From Verrucomicrobiales bacterium (lineage in GTDB: Bacteria > Verrucomicrobiota > Verrucomicrobiia > Limisphaerales > UBA1100), in assembly GCA_002719595.1 (NCBI GenBank), contig PBEJ01000012.1, forward strand, positions 42,097-53,096: a stretch of 11,000 nucleotides of DNA. Direction: 5' to 3'. The notes beneath the pieces are model-generated. The model saw only the letters and a list, made by a program, of their open reading frames with translations, ran no database searches and was not told the DNA's origin. Shown piece after piece: positions 1 through 7,914 of the stretch. The stretch's first letter is position 1; each line of letters begins with the position of its first letter. The translations under genes and the position numbers were made by a program.

Positions 1-27
1 AGCACGTGAACAAAAAATATGAAAAAA

Positions 28-56
28 TTGCCAATATAACCTTTACATGTTAGAAT
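28..56 (+). promoter_or_regulatory. Probable sigma-70-type promoter with extended -10, upstream of the integrase-sdhA fusion
   Basis: A TTGCCA box (28-33, 5 of 6 matches to TTGACA) is separated by exactly 17 bases from TAGAAT (51-56, 5 of 6 matches to TATAAT). TG at 48-49 forms an extended -10 motif. The expected transcription start is near position 63, giving a leader of about 37 bases that contains the tandem GTTCCCAT repeat. The promoter lies just before the integrase-like start codon, so it probably came with the integrase segment and now would drive sdhA-sdhB. Prediction by eye only. Confidence 0.55.
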
Positions 57-68
57 TATACTGTATCT

Positions 69-92
69 GTTCCCATTAATGTTCCCATAAAC
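69..92 (+). repeat. Tandem 12-base repeat GTTCCCATTAAT / GTTCCCATAAAC
   Basis: Two adjacent 12-base units (69-80 and 81-92) agree at 10 of 12 positions. They sit between the predicted promoter and the ATG at 100, within the predicted 5' leader. Short direct repeats next to integrase genes are often arm-type binding sites for the recombinase or sites for an autoregulator, so that is the suggested role; no function is shown directly. Confidence 0.5.
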
Positions 93-99
93 ATATCTC

Positions 100-375
100 A
101 TGGCCTCACTAACCAAAAAAGATAACTCACCATATTGGTTTTGTTGCTTTACTGCTCCTGATGGAACAAGAACCAAAAGGTCAACGAAGCAAACCGATAA
201 AGAACAGGCCATGTTAGTTTGTAATGAATTTGAGAAAGCAGCCTTAGAAGCAAAAAAAGAGATAATTACTGAAAATCAGGTTAAAAAAGTAGTTTCAGAC
301 ATTAGAGACAAAACTCCCTCAAAGATAGAAATAATCGAAAAAACTACCGATTTAGGTAAAAAATCAAATTCTCCA
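100..375 (+). pseudogene. N-terminal fragment of a tyrosine recombinase (integrase), fused in frame to sdhA
   Basis: Residues 1 to about 80-90 of the long reading frame do not belong to any succinate dehydrogenase. The opening ([14 protein letters not shown], then [18 protein letters not shown] and a Lys/Glu-rich helix to about residue 70) matches the usual start of Verrucomicrobia-type tyrosine recombinases, namely the beta-stranded arm-DNA-binding module that precedes the SAM-like core-binding domain. The core-binding and catalytic domains (the R...HxxR...Y residues) are missing, so no recombinase activity is possible. Base composition supports foreign origin: 241-360 is 30% GC by hand count, against 48% at 541-600. 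The right boundary is approximate, since SdhA-like sequence resumes at about residue 93. Recognition of the family is from memory, not a search. No Shine-Dalgarno sequence precedes the ATG. Confidence 0.7.
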
Positions 376-2310
376 CTTTTAAATTCAAAAATTCCAACGG
401 GTCCGATGGCTCATAAATGGGACAAGCATCGTTTTGATTTGAAATTGGTTAACCCAGCCAATAAGCGCAAGTATGATGTAATCATTGTCGGAAGCGGTCT
501 AGCTGGTGCTTCAGCAGCAGCCACCATGGCAGAATTGGGCTACAACGTAAAATGCTTCTGTTACCAAGACAGTCCTAGACGCGCTCATTCCATTGCGGCC
601 CAAGGGGGTATCAATGCGGCCAAAAATTACCAAAACGACGGTGATTCAGTATATCGACTCTTTTACGATACGGTGAAGGGTGGGGACTACCGTTCCCGTG
701 AAGCCAATGTTTACCGGTTGGCTCAGGTAAGTGTGGATATTATCGATCAATGCGCCGCTCAAGGAGTACCTTTTGCTCGCGAATACGGAGGGCTTTTGGC
801 AAACCGCTCCTTTGGTGGGGCGCAGGTAAGCCGCACCTTCTACGCTCGTGGCCAGACCGGGCAACAGTTGTTATTGGGAGCCTATTCCTCCTTAAGCCGG
901 CAGATTGGGCTAGGTAATGTGCAGATGTTTCCACGTTCGGAAATGTTGGATGTCGTGTTGGTAGACGGCCATGCAAAGGGCATCATTGTGCGTGATATGG
1001 TAACTGGAGAAATCAGCCGTCATTCTGCTCACACGGTTGTTTTGGCAACGGGGGGTTATGGAAATGTATTCTATCTTTCGACTAATGCCATGGGGTGCAA
1101 TGTTACAGCAACTCATCGTGCGTATAAGAGAGGAGCGGCTTTTGCTAACCCCTGCTACACTCAGATTCACCCTACCTGCATTCCTGTTAGCGGAGATCAT
1201 CAAAGTAAACTTACCTTAATGAGTGAGTCGCTTCGTAACGACGGACGAGTTTGGGTGCCAAAAAGTCAGGAGGTTGCCGAGAAGATTCGACGAGGTGAAA
1301 TTAACCCCAGTGGAATAGCTGAGGGTGACCGTGATTATTATTTGGAGCGAAAATATCCCAGCTTTGGTAATCTGGTTCCGAGAGATGTTGCTTCGCGAAA
1401 CGCAAAGGAGGCCTGTGATGAGGGCCGAGGTGTGGTTGGTTCAGGCCTTGGAGTTTATTTAGATTTTGCTCATGCCATTGGTCGCATGGGGGAGGATACT
1501 GTACGTGAGCGTTACGGAAATCTTTTTGATATGTATGAAAAGATTACCGGCTCGAATGCTTACCAGAACCCAATGACTATCTACCCAGCGGTTCACTACA
1601 CCATGGGCGGGCTTTGGGTGGACTACAATTTAATGAGCACTATCCCCGGCTTATTTGTCATAGGTGAAGCGAATTTTTCCGATCACGGTGCCAATCGACT
1701 GGGGGCAAGTGCTCTCATGCAGGGATTGGCCGATGGGTATTTCGTTTTACCTTACACAATTGGTCAGTATTTAGCTGAAATTGGGCCAGAGGACCGACCA
1801 AGTGAAACATCCTCTGAATTTGATAGCGTTGAAGAATCGGTCAAATCTAAAATCGATAAATTACTTTCCATAAAGGGAAAACGGACTCCAACTTCTTTCC
1901 ACCGTGAGCTTGGCCAGATTATTTGGGACAAGTGTGGTATGTCCCGTAATGAATCCGGGCTAAATGAGGCTCTCGAAAAACTTCCTGCTTTGCGGCAGGA
2001 ATTCTGGGAAAACCTCAATGTTCCGGGTGAAAATGGTTCACTCAATCAGAGCTTGGAGATGGCTGGGCGTGTGGCTGACTTTTTGGAGTTCGGGGAACTG
2101 ATGTGTAGGGATGCGTTGCAGCGTGAGGAATCATGTGGGGGTCATTTTCGTGAGGAACACCAGACTGACGAAGGCGAAGCGAAACGAGATGATGAAAATT
2201 TTTCCTTTGTGGGGGCATGGGAATATAAGGGAGTAGACAGTATGCCTCAGCTTCATAAGGAAGAACTAACATATGAAGAGGTGAAGATGACTCAGCGGAG
2301 TTATAAGTAG
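100..2310 (+). CDS. sdhA: Succinate dehydrogenase/fumarate reductase flavoprotein subunit carrying an integrase-like N-terminal extension
   Basis: SdhA holds the covalent FAD and oxidises succinate to fumarate in the TCA cycle (complex II), passing electrons to SdhB on the inner face of the membrane. The SdhA body runs from about residue 93 to 736. It shows the FAD-binding GSGLAG at 131-136, the flavin-linking His163 in AHSIAAQGG, the substrate-site HPTCIP at 357-362, the catalytic Arg428 in PRDVASR, His499 in HYTMGG and Arg533 in [10 protein letters not shown]. The C-terminal helical domain is complete to TQRSYK. The type is the B-class (Bacteroidetes/Bacillus) enzyme of about 640 residues. 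Family knowledge indicates native proteins start near the LNSKIPTGP stretch (94-102), but no start codon survives there. The candidates are ATG 100, which gives a chimera of 736 residues, and internal ATG 406, which gives 634 residues but drops conserved N-terminal residues and lacks a ribosome site. sdhB follows immediately; sdhC is not visible upstream. Confidence 0.93.
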   Translation: MASLTKKDNSPYWFCCFTAPDGTRTKRSTKQTDKEQAMLVCNEFEKAALEAKKEIITENQVKKVVSDIRDKTPSKIEIIEKTTDLGKKSNSPLLNSKIPTGPMAHKWDKHRFDLKLVNPANKRKYDVIIVGSGLAGASAAATMAELGYNVKCFCYQDSPRRAHSIAAQGGINAAKNYQNDGDSVYRLFYDTVKGGDYRSREANVYRLAQVSVDIIDQCAAQGVPFAREYGGLLANRSFGGAQVSRTFYARGQTGQQLLLGAYSSLSRQIGLGNVQMFPRSEMLDVVLVDGHAKGIIVRDMVTGEISRHSAHTVVLATGGYGNVFYLSTNAMGCNVTATHRAYKRGAAFANPCYTQIHPTCIPVSGDHQSKLTLMSESLRNDGRVWVPKSQEVAEKIRRGEINPSGIAEGDRDYYLERKYPSFGNLVPRDVASRNAKEACDEGRGVVGSGLGVYLDFAHAIGRMGEDTVRERYGNLFDMYEKITGSNAYQNPMTIYPAVHYTMGGLWVDYNLMSTIPGLFVIGEANFSDHGANRLGASALMQGLADGYFVLPYTIGQYLAEIGPEDRPSETSSEFDSVEESVKSKIDKLLSIKGKRTPTSFHRELGQIIWDKCGMSRNESGLNEALEKLPALRQEFWENLNVPGENGSLNQSLEMAGRVADFLEFGELMCRDALQREESCGGHFREEHQTDEGEAKRDDENFSFVGAWEYKGVDSMPQLHKEELTYEEVKMTQRSYK

Positions 2311-3078
2311 ATGGGCAAGACTTTAAATCTTAAGCTAAAGGTCTGGCGACAGGATAATGCCGATGATCGTGGTCGATTTGAGGAGTATGATGCCAATGGT
2401 ATCGATACGGATATGTCTTTTCTTGAGATGCTGGATGTAGTCAATGAAGGACTCATTGAAGGTGGTAAAGAGCCTATTGCCTTTGACTCGGATTGCCGCG
2501 AGGGTATTTGTGGAACCTGTTCGATGGTGATTAATGGCGTTGCGCATGGGGGGCAGAAGGGAACAACGGCGTGTCAGCTTCATATGCGCCATTTCAATGA
2601 TGGGGCGGCGATTACGATTGAACCCTGGCGGGCAACTGCCTTCCCCGTTCATCGCGATTTGATTGTGAATCGAACTGCTTTTGATCGTATCCAGCAGGCG
2701 GGAGGTTTTATTAGCGTGCGTACGGGTAGTGTGCCCGATGCAAATGCTACTCCGGTCCCGAAGAATGATTCTGATCTAGCAATGGATGCAGCTCAATGCA
2801 TTGGTTGTGGCGCCTGTGTTGCTTCATGTAAAAACGCAAGTGCCATGCTTTTTGTTGCGGCTAAGGTGTCCCACTTAAGTCTGGTGCCACAGGGGCAGCC
2901 TGAGCGAGAACGTCGGGCTTTGGCTATGGTAGAGCAGATGGATAAGGAAGGTTTTGGGAACTGTACTGTTACCGGGTCCTGTGAAGCCGTTTGTCCCAAG
3001 GAGATACCACTAGATTTCATTGCGCGCATGAATCGTGAATATGGGCGAGCTTTGATTAAGCGCGAGACATCCTCTTAA
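2311..3078 (+). CDS. sdhB: Succinate dehydrogenase/fumarate reductase iron-sulfur subunit
   Basis: SdhB carries electrons from the SdhA flavin through three iron-sulfur clusters to the membrane quinone site. The N-terminal ferredoxin domain has the 2Fe-2S ligands Cys62, Cys67, Cys70 and Cys88 (CREGICGTC then TTAC). The C-terminal domain has [11 protein letters not shown] (Cys163, 166, 169, 173) plus Cys218, Cys224 and Cys228, the standard set for the 4Fe-4S and 3Fe-4S clusters. The length of 255 residues is normal. The ATG follows the sdhA stop codon without a gap (TAGATG), and GGAG at 2297-2300 lies 10 bases upstream inside sdhA, so the two are almost certainly translated from one mRNA. Catalysis linked to the membrane also needs the cytochrome b subunit SdhC, which is not in this window. 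Confidence 0.97.
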   Translation: MGKTLNLKLKVWRQDNADDRGRFEEYDANGIDTDMSFLEMLDVVNEGLIEGGKEPIAFDSDCREGICGTCSMVINGVAHGGQKGTTACQLHMRHFNDGAAITIEPWRATAFPVHRDLIVNRTAFDRIQQAGGFISVRTGSVPDANATPVPKNDSDLAMDAAQCIGCGACVASCKNASAMLFVAAKVSHLSLVPQGQPERERRALAMVEQMDKEGFGNCTVTGSCEAVCPKEIPLDFIARMNREYGRALIKRETSS

Positions 3079-3099
3079 GCAGGCTTTCATCTTGCCAAT

Positions 3100-3123
3100 C
3101 TGCTTCTGCGGAGTAGCCTTTTT
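3100..3123 (+). terminator. Weak candidate intrinsic terminator after sdhB
   Basis: CTGCTTC (3100-3106) can pair with GGAGTAG (3110-3116) around a 3-base loop, giving 7 base pairs of which two are G-U. It is followed by CC and a run of five T (3119-3123). This could end the sdhAB transcript, but the stem is weak. It shares bases with the stronger palindrome at 3115-3141, so the two structures cannot form together. Confidence 0.25.
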
Positions 3124-3141
3124 CCTTCAATCAAAAAGGCT
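3115..3141 (+). promoter_or_regulatory. Perfect 9-bp inverted repeat immediately before the oxidoreductase start codon
   Basis: AGCCTTTTT (3115-3123) is the exact reverse complement of AAAAAGGCT (3133-3141), with a 9-base loop. The start codon is at 3143, one base beyond the stem. The right arm contains AAAGG, the only purine-rich stretch close to the ATG, while CGGAG (3109-3113) lies just outside the left arm. Folding would either hide AAAGG or bring CGGAG close to the ATG. There is no T-run after the stem, so it is not a terminator on this strand. Confidence 0.4.
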
Positions 3142-3142
3142 T

Positions 3143-4435
3143 ATGAAAACTCATATTTCGCGTCGTAAATTTGTTAGCGTCACCGCTGCGGCTTCACTTA
3201 CGTTTCCGTCTATTCTCAAGGCTAGGGATACGCAGAAGAAAATTGTAACCGGGGTAATTGGTTTGAGCCGCGGCATGAACCATGCAGTGAAATATATGGA
3301 GGCGTCCAATTGCGAGGTAGCTTATCTATGTGATGTGGATAACCGGCGTGTGGCCAGTGGAATGAACCGTGCAAAGACTTCGCTGGCAAAATTTCCTCAA
3401 ACCAAGGATCCACAAGGAGTTGATGATTTTAGGCGTATTCTGGATGATAAATCGATCGATGCAGTGTCCATCGCTACGCCCAATTTTTGGCACACCCCGA
3501 TGGCTATTCTCGCTATGGAGGCAGGTAAGCACGTTTATGTTGAGAAACCGGCCAGTCAAAATGCGCGGGAGGCCGAATTGATCGTGGCCGCATCCAGGAA
3601 GTATAAGAAGAAAGTGCAGATGGGTAATCAACGCCGCAGCCAGCCGGGTATTATCGAGGGTGTCGAGCGGGTGAAGGCCGGTGAGATTGGGCAGCCAACG
3701 TTTGCGCGCTGCTACTATGGCGGAGGTCGGGGAAGTATCGGTAAGGGGAAGTTTGTTAAAGTGCCCGATTGGCTCGGTAAAAAAGGCTGGGAAATGTGGC
3801 AGGGGCCGTGCCCTGAGCGCCCATACAAGGATAATCTTGTGCACTATAATTGGCACTGGCACTGGTTTTATGGTGGCGGTGAGATGCAAAATAATGGCCC
3901 TCACTTTATGGATGTGGCCCGGTGGGGGTTAGAGGTGGACTACCCCAAGCGTGTGACTTACAGCGGCGCGCGGTATCATTTTGATGATGATCAGGAGACA
4001 CCCGATACTGGCTATGCTACCTATGACTATGACAAGGTGGGTATTGGTTGGGATCAAAGCAGTTGTAATCCGCGTAGGCAGGAGAAACGACCCTTCTGCA
4101 CCTTCTACGGTAAGGGCGGTTCACTGGAGATTCATCATGGAGGTTATAAGCAGTTTGACCTTGGTGGTAAGGAAGTGAAGGCTAATACCGGAAAATGGGA
4201 TGATGGCTTTCACTTCGGCAATTTTCTAAGTGCTATCCGCACCGATGAGCCTTTGAATTCTGAGATTGGTGATGCCCAGATCAGCACGCAACTTACACAC
4301 CTGGCCAATATCGCATATCGTAGTGGCGGCGCCATTGAAGTAGATCCTAAAACCGGTAGAGTAAAAGATAATGACGAGGCGGTGAACCAGTACTGGGGCC
4401 GTGAATATCGCAAAGGCTGGGAGCCGGTGGTGTAG
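3143..4435 (+). CDS. Tat-exported Gfo/Idh/MocA-family oxidoreductase
   Basis: A putative NAD(P)-dependent oxidoreductase of the glucose-fructose oxidoreductase/inositol dehydrogenase family, probably acting on a sugar or polyol outside the cytoplasm. The N-terminus has a twin-arginine signal (SRRKF at residues 6-10, then a hydrophobic stretch to about residue 25). A Rossmann-type nucleotide fold follows, with a modified glycine loop (GVIGLSRG, about residues 37-44) and then the family EKP motif at 134-136. The C-terminal domain has the [11 protein letters not shown] and [10 protein letters not shown] segments, where His254 is the likely catalytic histidine. I chose ATG 3143 (430 residues) because the twin-arginine motif then falls at the usual distance from the start; an upstream in-frame TTG at 3092 would add 17 atypical residues. 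Proteins of this secreted subfamily are numerous in Planctomycetes and Verrucomicrobia, mostly with unknown substrates. No sugar-pathway neighbours are present to suggest one. Confidence 0.9.
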   Translation: MKTHISRRKFVSVTAAASLTFPSILKARDTQKKIVTGVIGLSRGMNHAVKYMEASNCEVAYLCDVDNRRVASGMNRAKTSLAKFPQTKDPQGVDDFRRILDDKSIDAVSIATPNFWHTPMAILAMEAGKHVYVEKPASQNAREAELIVAASRKYKKKVQMGNQRRSQPGIIEGVERVKAGEIGQPTFARCYYGGGRGSIGKGKFVKVPDWLGKKGWEMWQGPCPERPYKDNLVHYNWHWHWFYGGGEMQNNGPHFMDVARWGLEVDYPKRVTYSGARYHFDDDQETPDTGYATYDYDKVGIGWDQSSCNPRRQEKRPFCTFYGKGGSLEIHHGGYKQFDLGGKEVKANTGKWDDGFHFGNFLSAIRTDEPLNSEIGDAQISTQLTHLANIAYRSGGAIEVDPKTGRVKDNDEAVNQYWGREYRKGWEPVV

Positions 4436-4444
4436 TGGGTCACG

Positions 4445-5065
4445 TTAGTTCAACTTGGATTGGACATAATTGATGTGGTATTCGTCCGTTTCAACAGAGC
4501 GCGAAAGACGTTTCATCTCAATTCGTCCCACGATGTAAGTCATTTTCTTTTCGTCCAGAACAATCGGCCTATCTCGAGATAGGAATTTAGGTAGTTCAAA
4601 CAATTGAATTACACATGGACCGGGGTCAGTCTTGAATTTTGCATCGCCAGTGAAGACCACAATGTTGTGAAACTTATCGTTGGGTAGTTTGAACAGTTTT
4701 TTCAGCGTGTTCAAGTGACCTTGATTTTGCTTGAGAGGATTCAGAAAGCGGTTTTTCATTTTGAAGTGGACTTGAGTCCATACCTCTTGCTCTGGAGAGC
4801 CAAAAATCCAATGAGAATAGTGTTTCGTTTCAATTATAAAAATACCATACGGAGAAACTAGAATATGATCTATTTGAGTCGTTCCATTTTTGGTTTTTAG
4901 GGTGATATTATTGAAAAGGTGGAATGGTTTAGGGTGATTTTTTGAAATAGCATTTGCAACTTTGGCTTCACCTAAATTTTTTCTAAAAATGGATTTTCGT
5001 CCTGCGAAAAATCCGATAAAAAATAAAATAAAAACAAGGAGCGGAATTAGTACAAGCAGGCTCAC
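4445..5065 (-). CDS. Membrane-anchored NERD (nuclease-related) domain protein
   Basis: A 206-residue protein starting at GTG 5065-5063, whose last two bases overlap the ileS TGA (GTGA). GGAGG at 5077-5073 lies 7 bases upstream, so the start is well supported and translation is coupled to ileS. An open frame continues further upstream inside ileS but has no matching ribosome site. Residues 1-21 form a membrane segment, followed by a basic stretch. The NERD core follows: GEAKVANAI (from about residue 32), IDHILVSPYGIFIIETKHY with Asp66, Glu79 and Lys81 forming the D...ExK pattern of the restriction-endonuclease-like fold, then Trp96 and the NP...Q motif at 109-113. NERD proteins are a recognised but poorly characterised family, and DNA or RNA cleavage is inferred from fold only. 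The gene is AT-rich (28-33% GC in sampled 60-base lines), unlike ileS, which suggests acquisition or relaxed selection. Its stop is 9 bases from the convergent oxidoreductase stop. Confidence 0.85.
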   Translation of the reverse strand: MSLLVLIPLLVFILFFIGFFAGRKSIFRKNLGEAKVANAISKNHPKPFHLFNNITLKTKNGTTQIDHILVSPYGIFIIETKHYSHWIFGSPEQEVWTQVHFKMKNRFLNPLKQNQGHLNTLKKLFKLPNDKFHNIVVFTGDAKFKTDPGPCVIQLFELPKFLSRDRPIVLDEKKMTYIVGRIEMKRLSRSVETDEYHINYVQSKLN

Positions 5066-7872
5066 CCAATCGCCTCCACGCACCGGCTGCAGCATTCGGG
5101 GTGAGCTTGATGTTGGCCTACGGTTTCTTCCCAGCGCCAGCAGCGGATGCATTTTGCCCCGGCGGCCTTGTTGACAACATACTGAGGTGATTCTGTACTT
5201 TCCTCCTCAACTAATTCTAGTTGAGAGACGTTAATTAATTCACGCAATGGCTCGGCGTGTGCTTGGGCAATTTGAAGGTCGTTCGGCTTTGCCGTGATTG
5301 TTACGCGAGCTTCAAGTGCTTTGCCAATGAGTTTCTCCTGTCGTGCCTTTTCCAGCTCGGCTAAGGCAGGCTCTCGATGAGTAAAGAGGTTCTCCCATAT
5401 GAGTTTTTCTTCTTCTGAAAGAGAGGGAGATTCTTTCGGCCAATCGGCTAAGTGCACTGATTCGGCCTTGTTGCCTGGCAAAAACTCCCATGCTTCTTCA
5501 GAGGTAAATACGCAAATTGGAGCAAGCATACGGGTAAGTCCAGAGCAGAGATGTAGCAGGGTAGTTTGCGAAGCGCGCCGGCGTTGGGCATTGGCGGCAT
5601 CTGCGTAGAGGCGATCCTTCACACAGTCGTGATATACCGCGGAAAGTTCCACAGACACAAACTGGCTGATACGCTGGTAAACCGTATGATACTCGAATTG
5701 CTCATAGGCGGCCGTCACATCACGCTGCATGGCGTCGAATTGGTCAAGAATCCAACGGTCTAGACCAGTGAGTTTATCATTTGGGACTGCGTCATTAGCT
5801 GGGTCAAAATCGTACAGGTTGCTCAGTTGGTAGCGTAAAGCATTGCGGAGGTTGCGATAGGTTTCAGCGACCTTTTTGATTCGTTCATTACTGACAATGA
5901 TGTCGTTTCGAAAATCCTGTGAAGCTACCCAAAGACGTACTATATCTGCACCGTATTCGTTGATGTAGGCTTCACATGTTTGGGGCTTGGCATAGCTGCC
6001 TTCTCGGCTCTTAGCAATTTTTTCACGGTCGGCATCCACCATAAAACCGTGGGTTAACACGGTTTTGAAAGGAGGTGCATCGTTACCTGCTAATGAAAGC
6101 AAAAGAGAGCTCTGGAACCAACCGCGGTGTTGATCACTTCCCTCAAGATAAATATCAGCCTGCCAGTTTTCTGTTCCCTCTTTTTCCGGATGATGCAGTT
6201 CTTCGCGCTGCATGATGACTGAACGGGAACTGGAGCCTGAATCAATCCATACATCGAGTGTATCCTGTGATTTACCGGCAGGATCAGCTCCCTCCCAGTC
6301 TTCGGGCTTAATATCGGCCCAAAGGTCAGCTGTGTCGCGTTCAAACCAGACATTTGATCCATGTTCACCGATCAGGTCAGCTGTGTTGCGAACGATGCGG
6401 GCATCGAGAATGGGATCGCCTTCGGCCGAATAAAAGGCAGGTATAGGCACCCCCCAAGTGCGTTGCCGGCTGATACACCAATCAGGGCGCGCTTCAACTG
6501 CCCCTTCGATACGATTTTGCCCCCAAGAAGGCACCCAATTTACTTCTTGGATGGCTTTTAATGCTTTTTGGCGAAAATCATTGTGATCAATTTTGATAAA
6601 CCACTGATCCATGCCGCGAAAAATGACGGGTGTCTTGCTGCGCCAACAGTGAGGATAGCTGTGTGTGTAATTCTCCTGATGCACTAAAGAATTATTTGTC
6701 TGCAATAGCTCAATGACTGCTTCATTAGCCTCGCTCTTGCCATTTTTCTCTAAAATTGATTTACCAAGTAGCTCAATTGGCATTTGTTCAGTTTCCGGTA
6801 GATCGTCAGTATGGGCAAATTGGCCGTTGTCATCGACCGGACAGTAGATGGGCAAGCCATGTTCGCATCCAAGATGATAGTCATCCATACCATGGCCCGG
6901 AGCAATGTGCACAAAGCCGGTGCCCGTACTGTTGTCAACAAAGTTGTCTCCGGAAAACAGTTTTGCGGTCCTGTTAATGAAGGGATGACGATACTCAAGA
7001 GTGCCAACCGCATCACCTTGTAGTGACTGTACCTCTTCGACATTTTCCCAGCCGCAGGTTTCTATTACCTTTGGCAGAAGTGTTCCTTCGACAATGTACG
7101 CCTCCCCGTTGACATTTACTTTCTTGTAGGTGAACTTGGAATGATAGGCAACAGCGAGGTTGGCCGGCAGTGTCCACGGTGTGGTGGTCCAGACAACTAG
7201 GTAGGTATTTTGCTCTCCGACAATCGGGAACTTAACAAATACACTTTGACTGACATGATCTGCGTATTCTACTTCGGCTTCAGCCAGCGCCGTGCGACAG
7301 GGGATACTCCAGTAAACCGGCTTTTTGCCGCGATAAACAAAACCCTTCTCGACTACATCGGCAAATAAACGCAGTTCCTCCGCTTCGTATTTTTTGTCGA
7401 GTGTGAGGTAGGGATTATCCCAGTCACCAAAAACTCCGAGTCGCTTGAATTGTTCCCGCTGGATGTCGATGTATTTACGAGCATAGACTTCGCATGCTTT
7501 TCGAATGTCAGCGGAAGTTGCGTCTTTGCGTCCCTCTTTTCGCATTTCCTGAACAACCTTGAATTCAATCGGCAAGCCATGGCAGTCCCAGCCAGGCACG
7601 TATGGTACATTCTTTCCACGCATAGTCTGGAATTTTAGAATGATATCCTTAAGTGTCTTGTTGAGCGCCGTACCAATGTGTACATCACCATTGGCAAAAG
7701 GGGGGCCATCGTGGAGCACAAAAGTCTCCTCTGCTAGTGCGTGTTTGGTACGCAGTTGTTTATAGATATCCCCGGTATACCATTTATTAAGACGTTCAGG
7801 TTCACGCTCGACCAAACCGGCTTTCATGGGAAAACCGGTCTGTGGCAGGTTGAGTGTGTCTTTATATTTCAT
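5062..7872 (-). CDS. ileS: Isoleucyl-tRNA synthetase
   Basis: A class I aminoacyl-tRNA synthetase that charges tRNA-Ile with isoleucine in the cytoplasm; an essential housekeeping gene. Length from ATG 7872 is 936 residues, normal for bacterial type IleS. The N-terminus (KDTLNLPQTGFPM) is the usual family start, so the upstream in-frame TTG at 7899 is unlikely. Visible motifs are the HIGH-like HIGT at 65-68, the CP1 editing domain with TTTPWT at 229-234 and HGMDDY at 327-332 (editing aspartate present), the KMSKS-like KIAKS at 618-622, and a C-terminal zinc knuckle with CxxC pairs at 908/911 and 928/931. Both class I signatures deviate from the textbook form, yet the essential lysine of KIAKS is kept and the protein otherwise looks fully functional. 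No T-box or strong ribosome site is seen in the 42-base gap after ogt. Confidence 0.97.
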   Translation of the reverse strand: MKYKDTLNLPQTGFPMKAGLVEREPERLNKWYTGDIYKQLRTKHALAEETFVLHDGPPFANGDVHIGTALNKTLKDIILKFQTMRGKNVPYVPGWDCHGLPIEFKVVQEMRKEGRKDATSADIRKACEVYARKYIDIQREQFKRLGVFGDWDNPYLTLDKKYEAEELRLFADVVEKGFVYRGKKPVYWSIPCRTALAEAEVEYADHVSQSVFVKFPIVGEQNTYLVVWTTTPWTLPANLAVAYHSKFTYKKVNVNGEAYIVEGTLLPKVIETCGWENVEEVQSLQGDAVGTLEYRHPFINRTAKLFSGDNFVDNSTGTGFVHIAPGHGMDDYHLGCEHGLPIYCPVDDNGQFAHTDDLPETEQMPIELLGKSILEKNGKSEANEAVIELLQTNNSLVHQENYTHSYPHCWRSKTPVIFRGMDQWFIKIDHNDFRQKALKAIQEVNWVPSWGQNRIEGAVEARPDWCISRQRTWGVPIPAFYSAEGDPILDARIVRNTADLIGEHGSNVWFERDTADLWADIKPEDWEGADPAGKSQDTLDVWIDSGSSSRSVIMQREELHHPEKEGTENWQADIYLEGSDQHRGWFQSSLLLSLAGNDAPPFKTVLTHGFMVDADREKIAKSREGSYAKPQTCEAYINEYGADIVRLWVASQDFRNDIIVSNERIKKVAETYRNLRNALRYQLSNLYDFDPANDAVPNDKLTGLDRWILDQFDAMQRDVTAAYEQFEYHTVYQRISQFVSVELSAVYHDCVKDRLYADAANAQRRRASQTTLLHLCSGLTRMLAPICVFTSEEAWEFLPGNKAESVHLADWPKESPSLSEEEKLIWENLFTHREPALAELEKARQEKLIGKALEARVTITAKPNDLQIAQAHAEPLRELINVSQLELVEEESTESPQYVVNKAAGAKCIRCWRWEETVGQHQAHPECCSRCVEAIG
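5066..5077 (-). promoter_or_regulatory. Strong Shine-Dalgarno for the NERD gene, inside the ileS 3' end
   Basis: On the - strand GGAGG (5077-5073) precedes the GTG at 5065 by 7 bases, ideal spacing. This fixes the NERD start and indicates translational coupling with ileS, whose stop codon overlaps the GTG. It is the strongest ribosome-binding site among the starts I examined here. Confidence 0.75.
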
Positions 7873-7914
7873 GCCTGACAAAGGCGGGGACGCTATCAAT
7901 CGGGCGAAGGCGTG

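Noticed and set aside
3092..3142. TTG start giving the oxidoreductase 17 extra residues
   Set aside because: The extra residues would put the twin-arginine motif too far from the start and overlap the hairpins; ATG 3143 fits the Tat signal.
3326..3904. A 192-codon open frame on the - strand inside the oxidoreductase gene
   Set aside because: It lies fully antisense to a well-supported gene, shows no recognisable domain and has a composition expected from a shadow frame.
4412..4430. GGCT/AGCC mini-hairpin near the convergent gene ends as a bidirectional terminator
   Set aside because: Only 4 bp with no T-run; it lies inside the oxidoreductase coding sequence and is likely chance.
5066..5152. 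Longer NERD protein starting at ATG 5152 within ileS
   Set aside because: The added residues are proline/arginine-rich and come from another frame of ileS; the GTG at 5065 has an ideal ribosome site and stop-start overlap.
7873..7899. TTG start of ileS adding 9 residues
   Set aside because: Homologous IleS proteins begin at the KDTLNLP region; no ribosome site supports the TTG.
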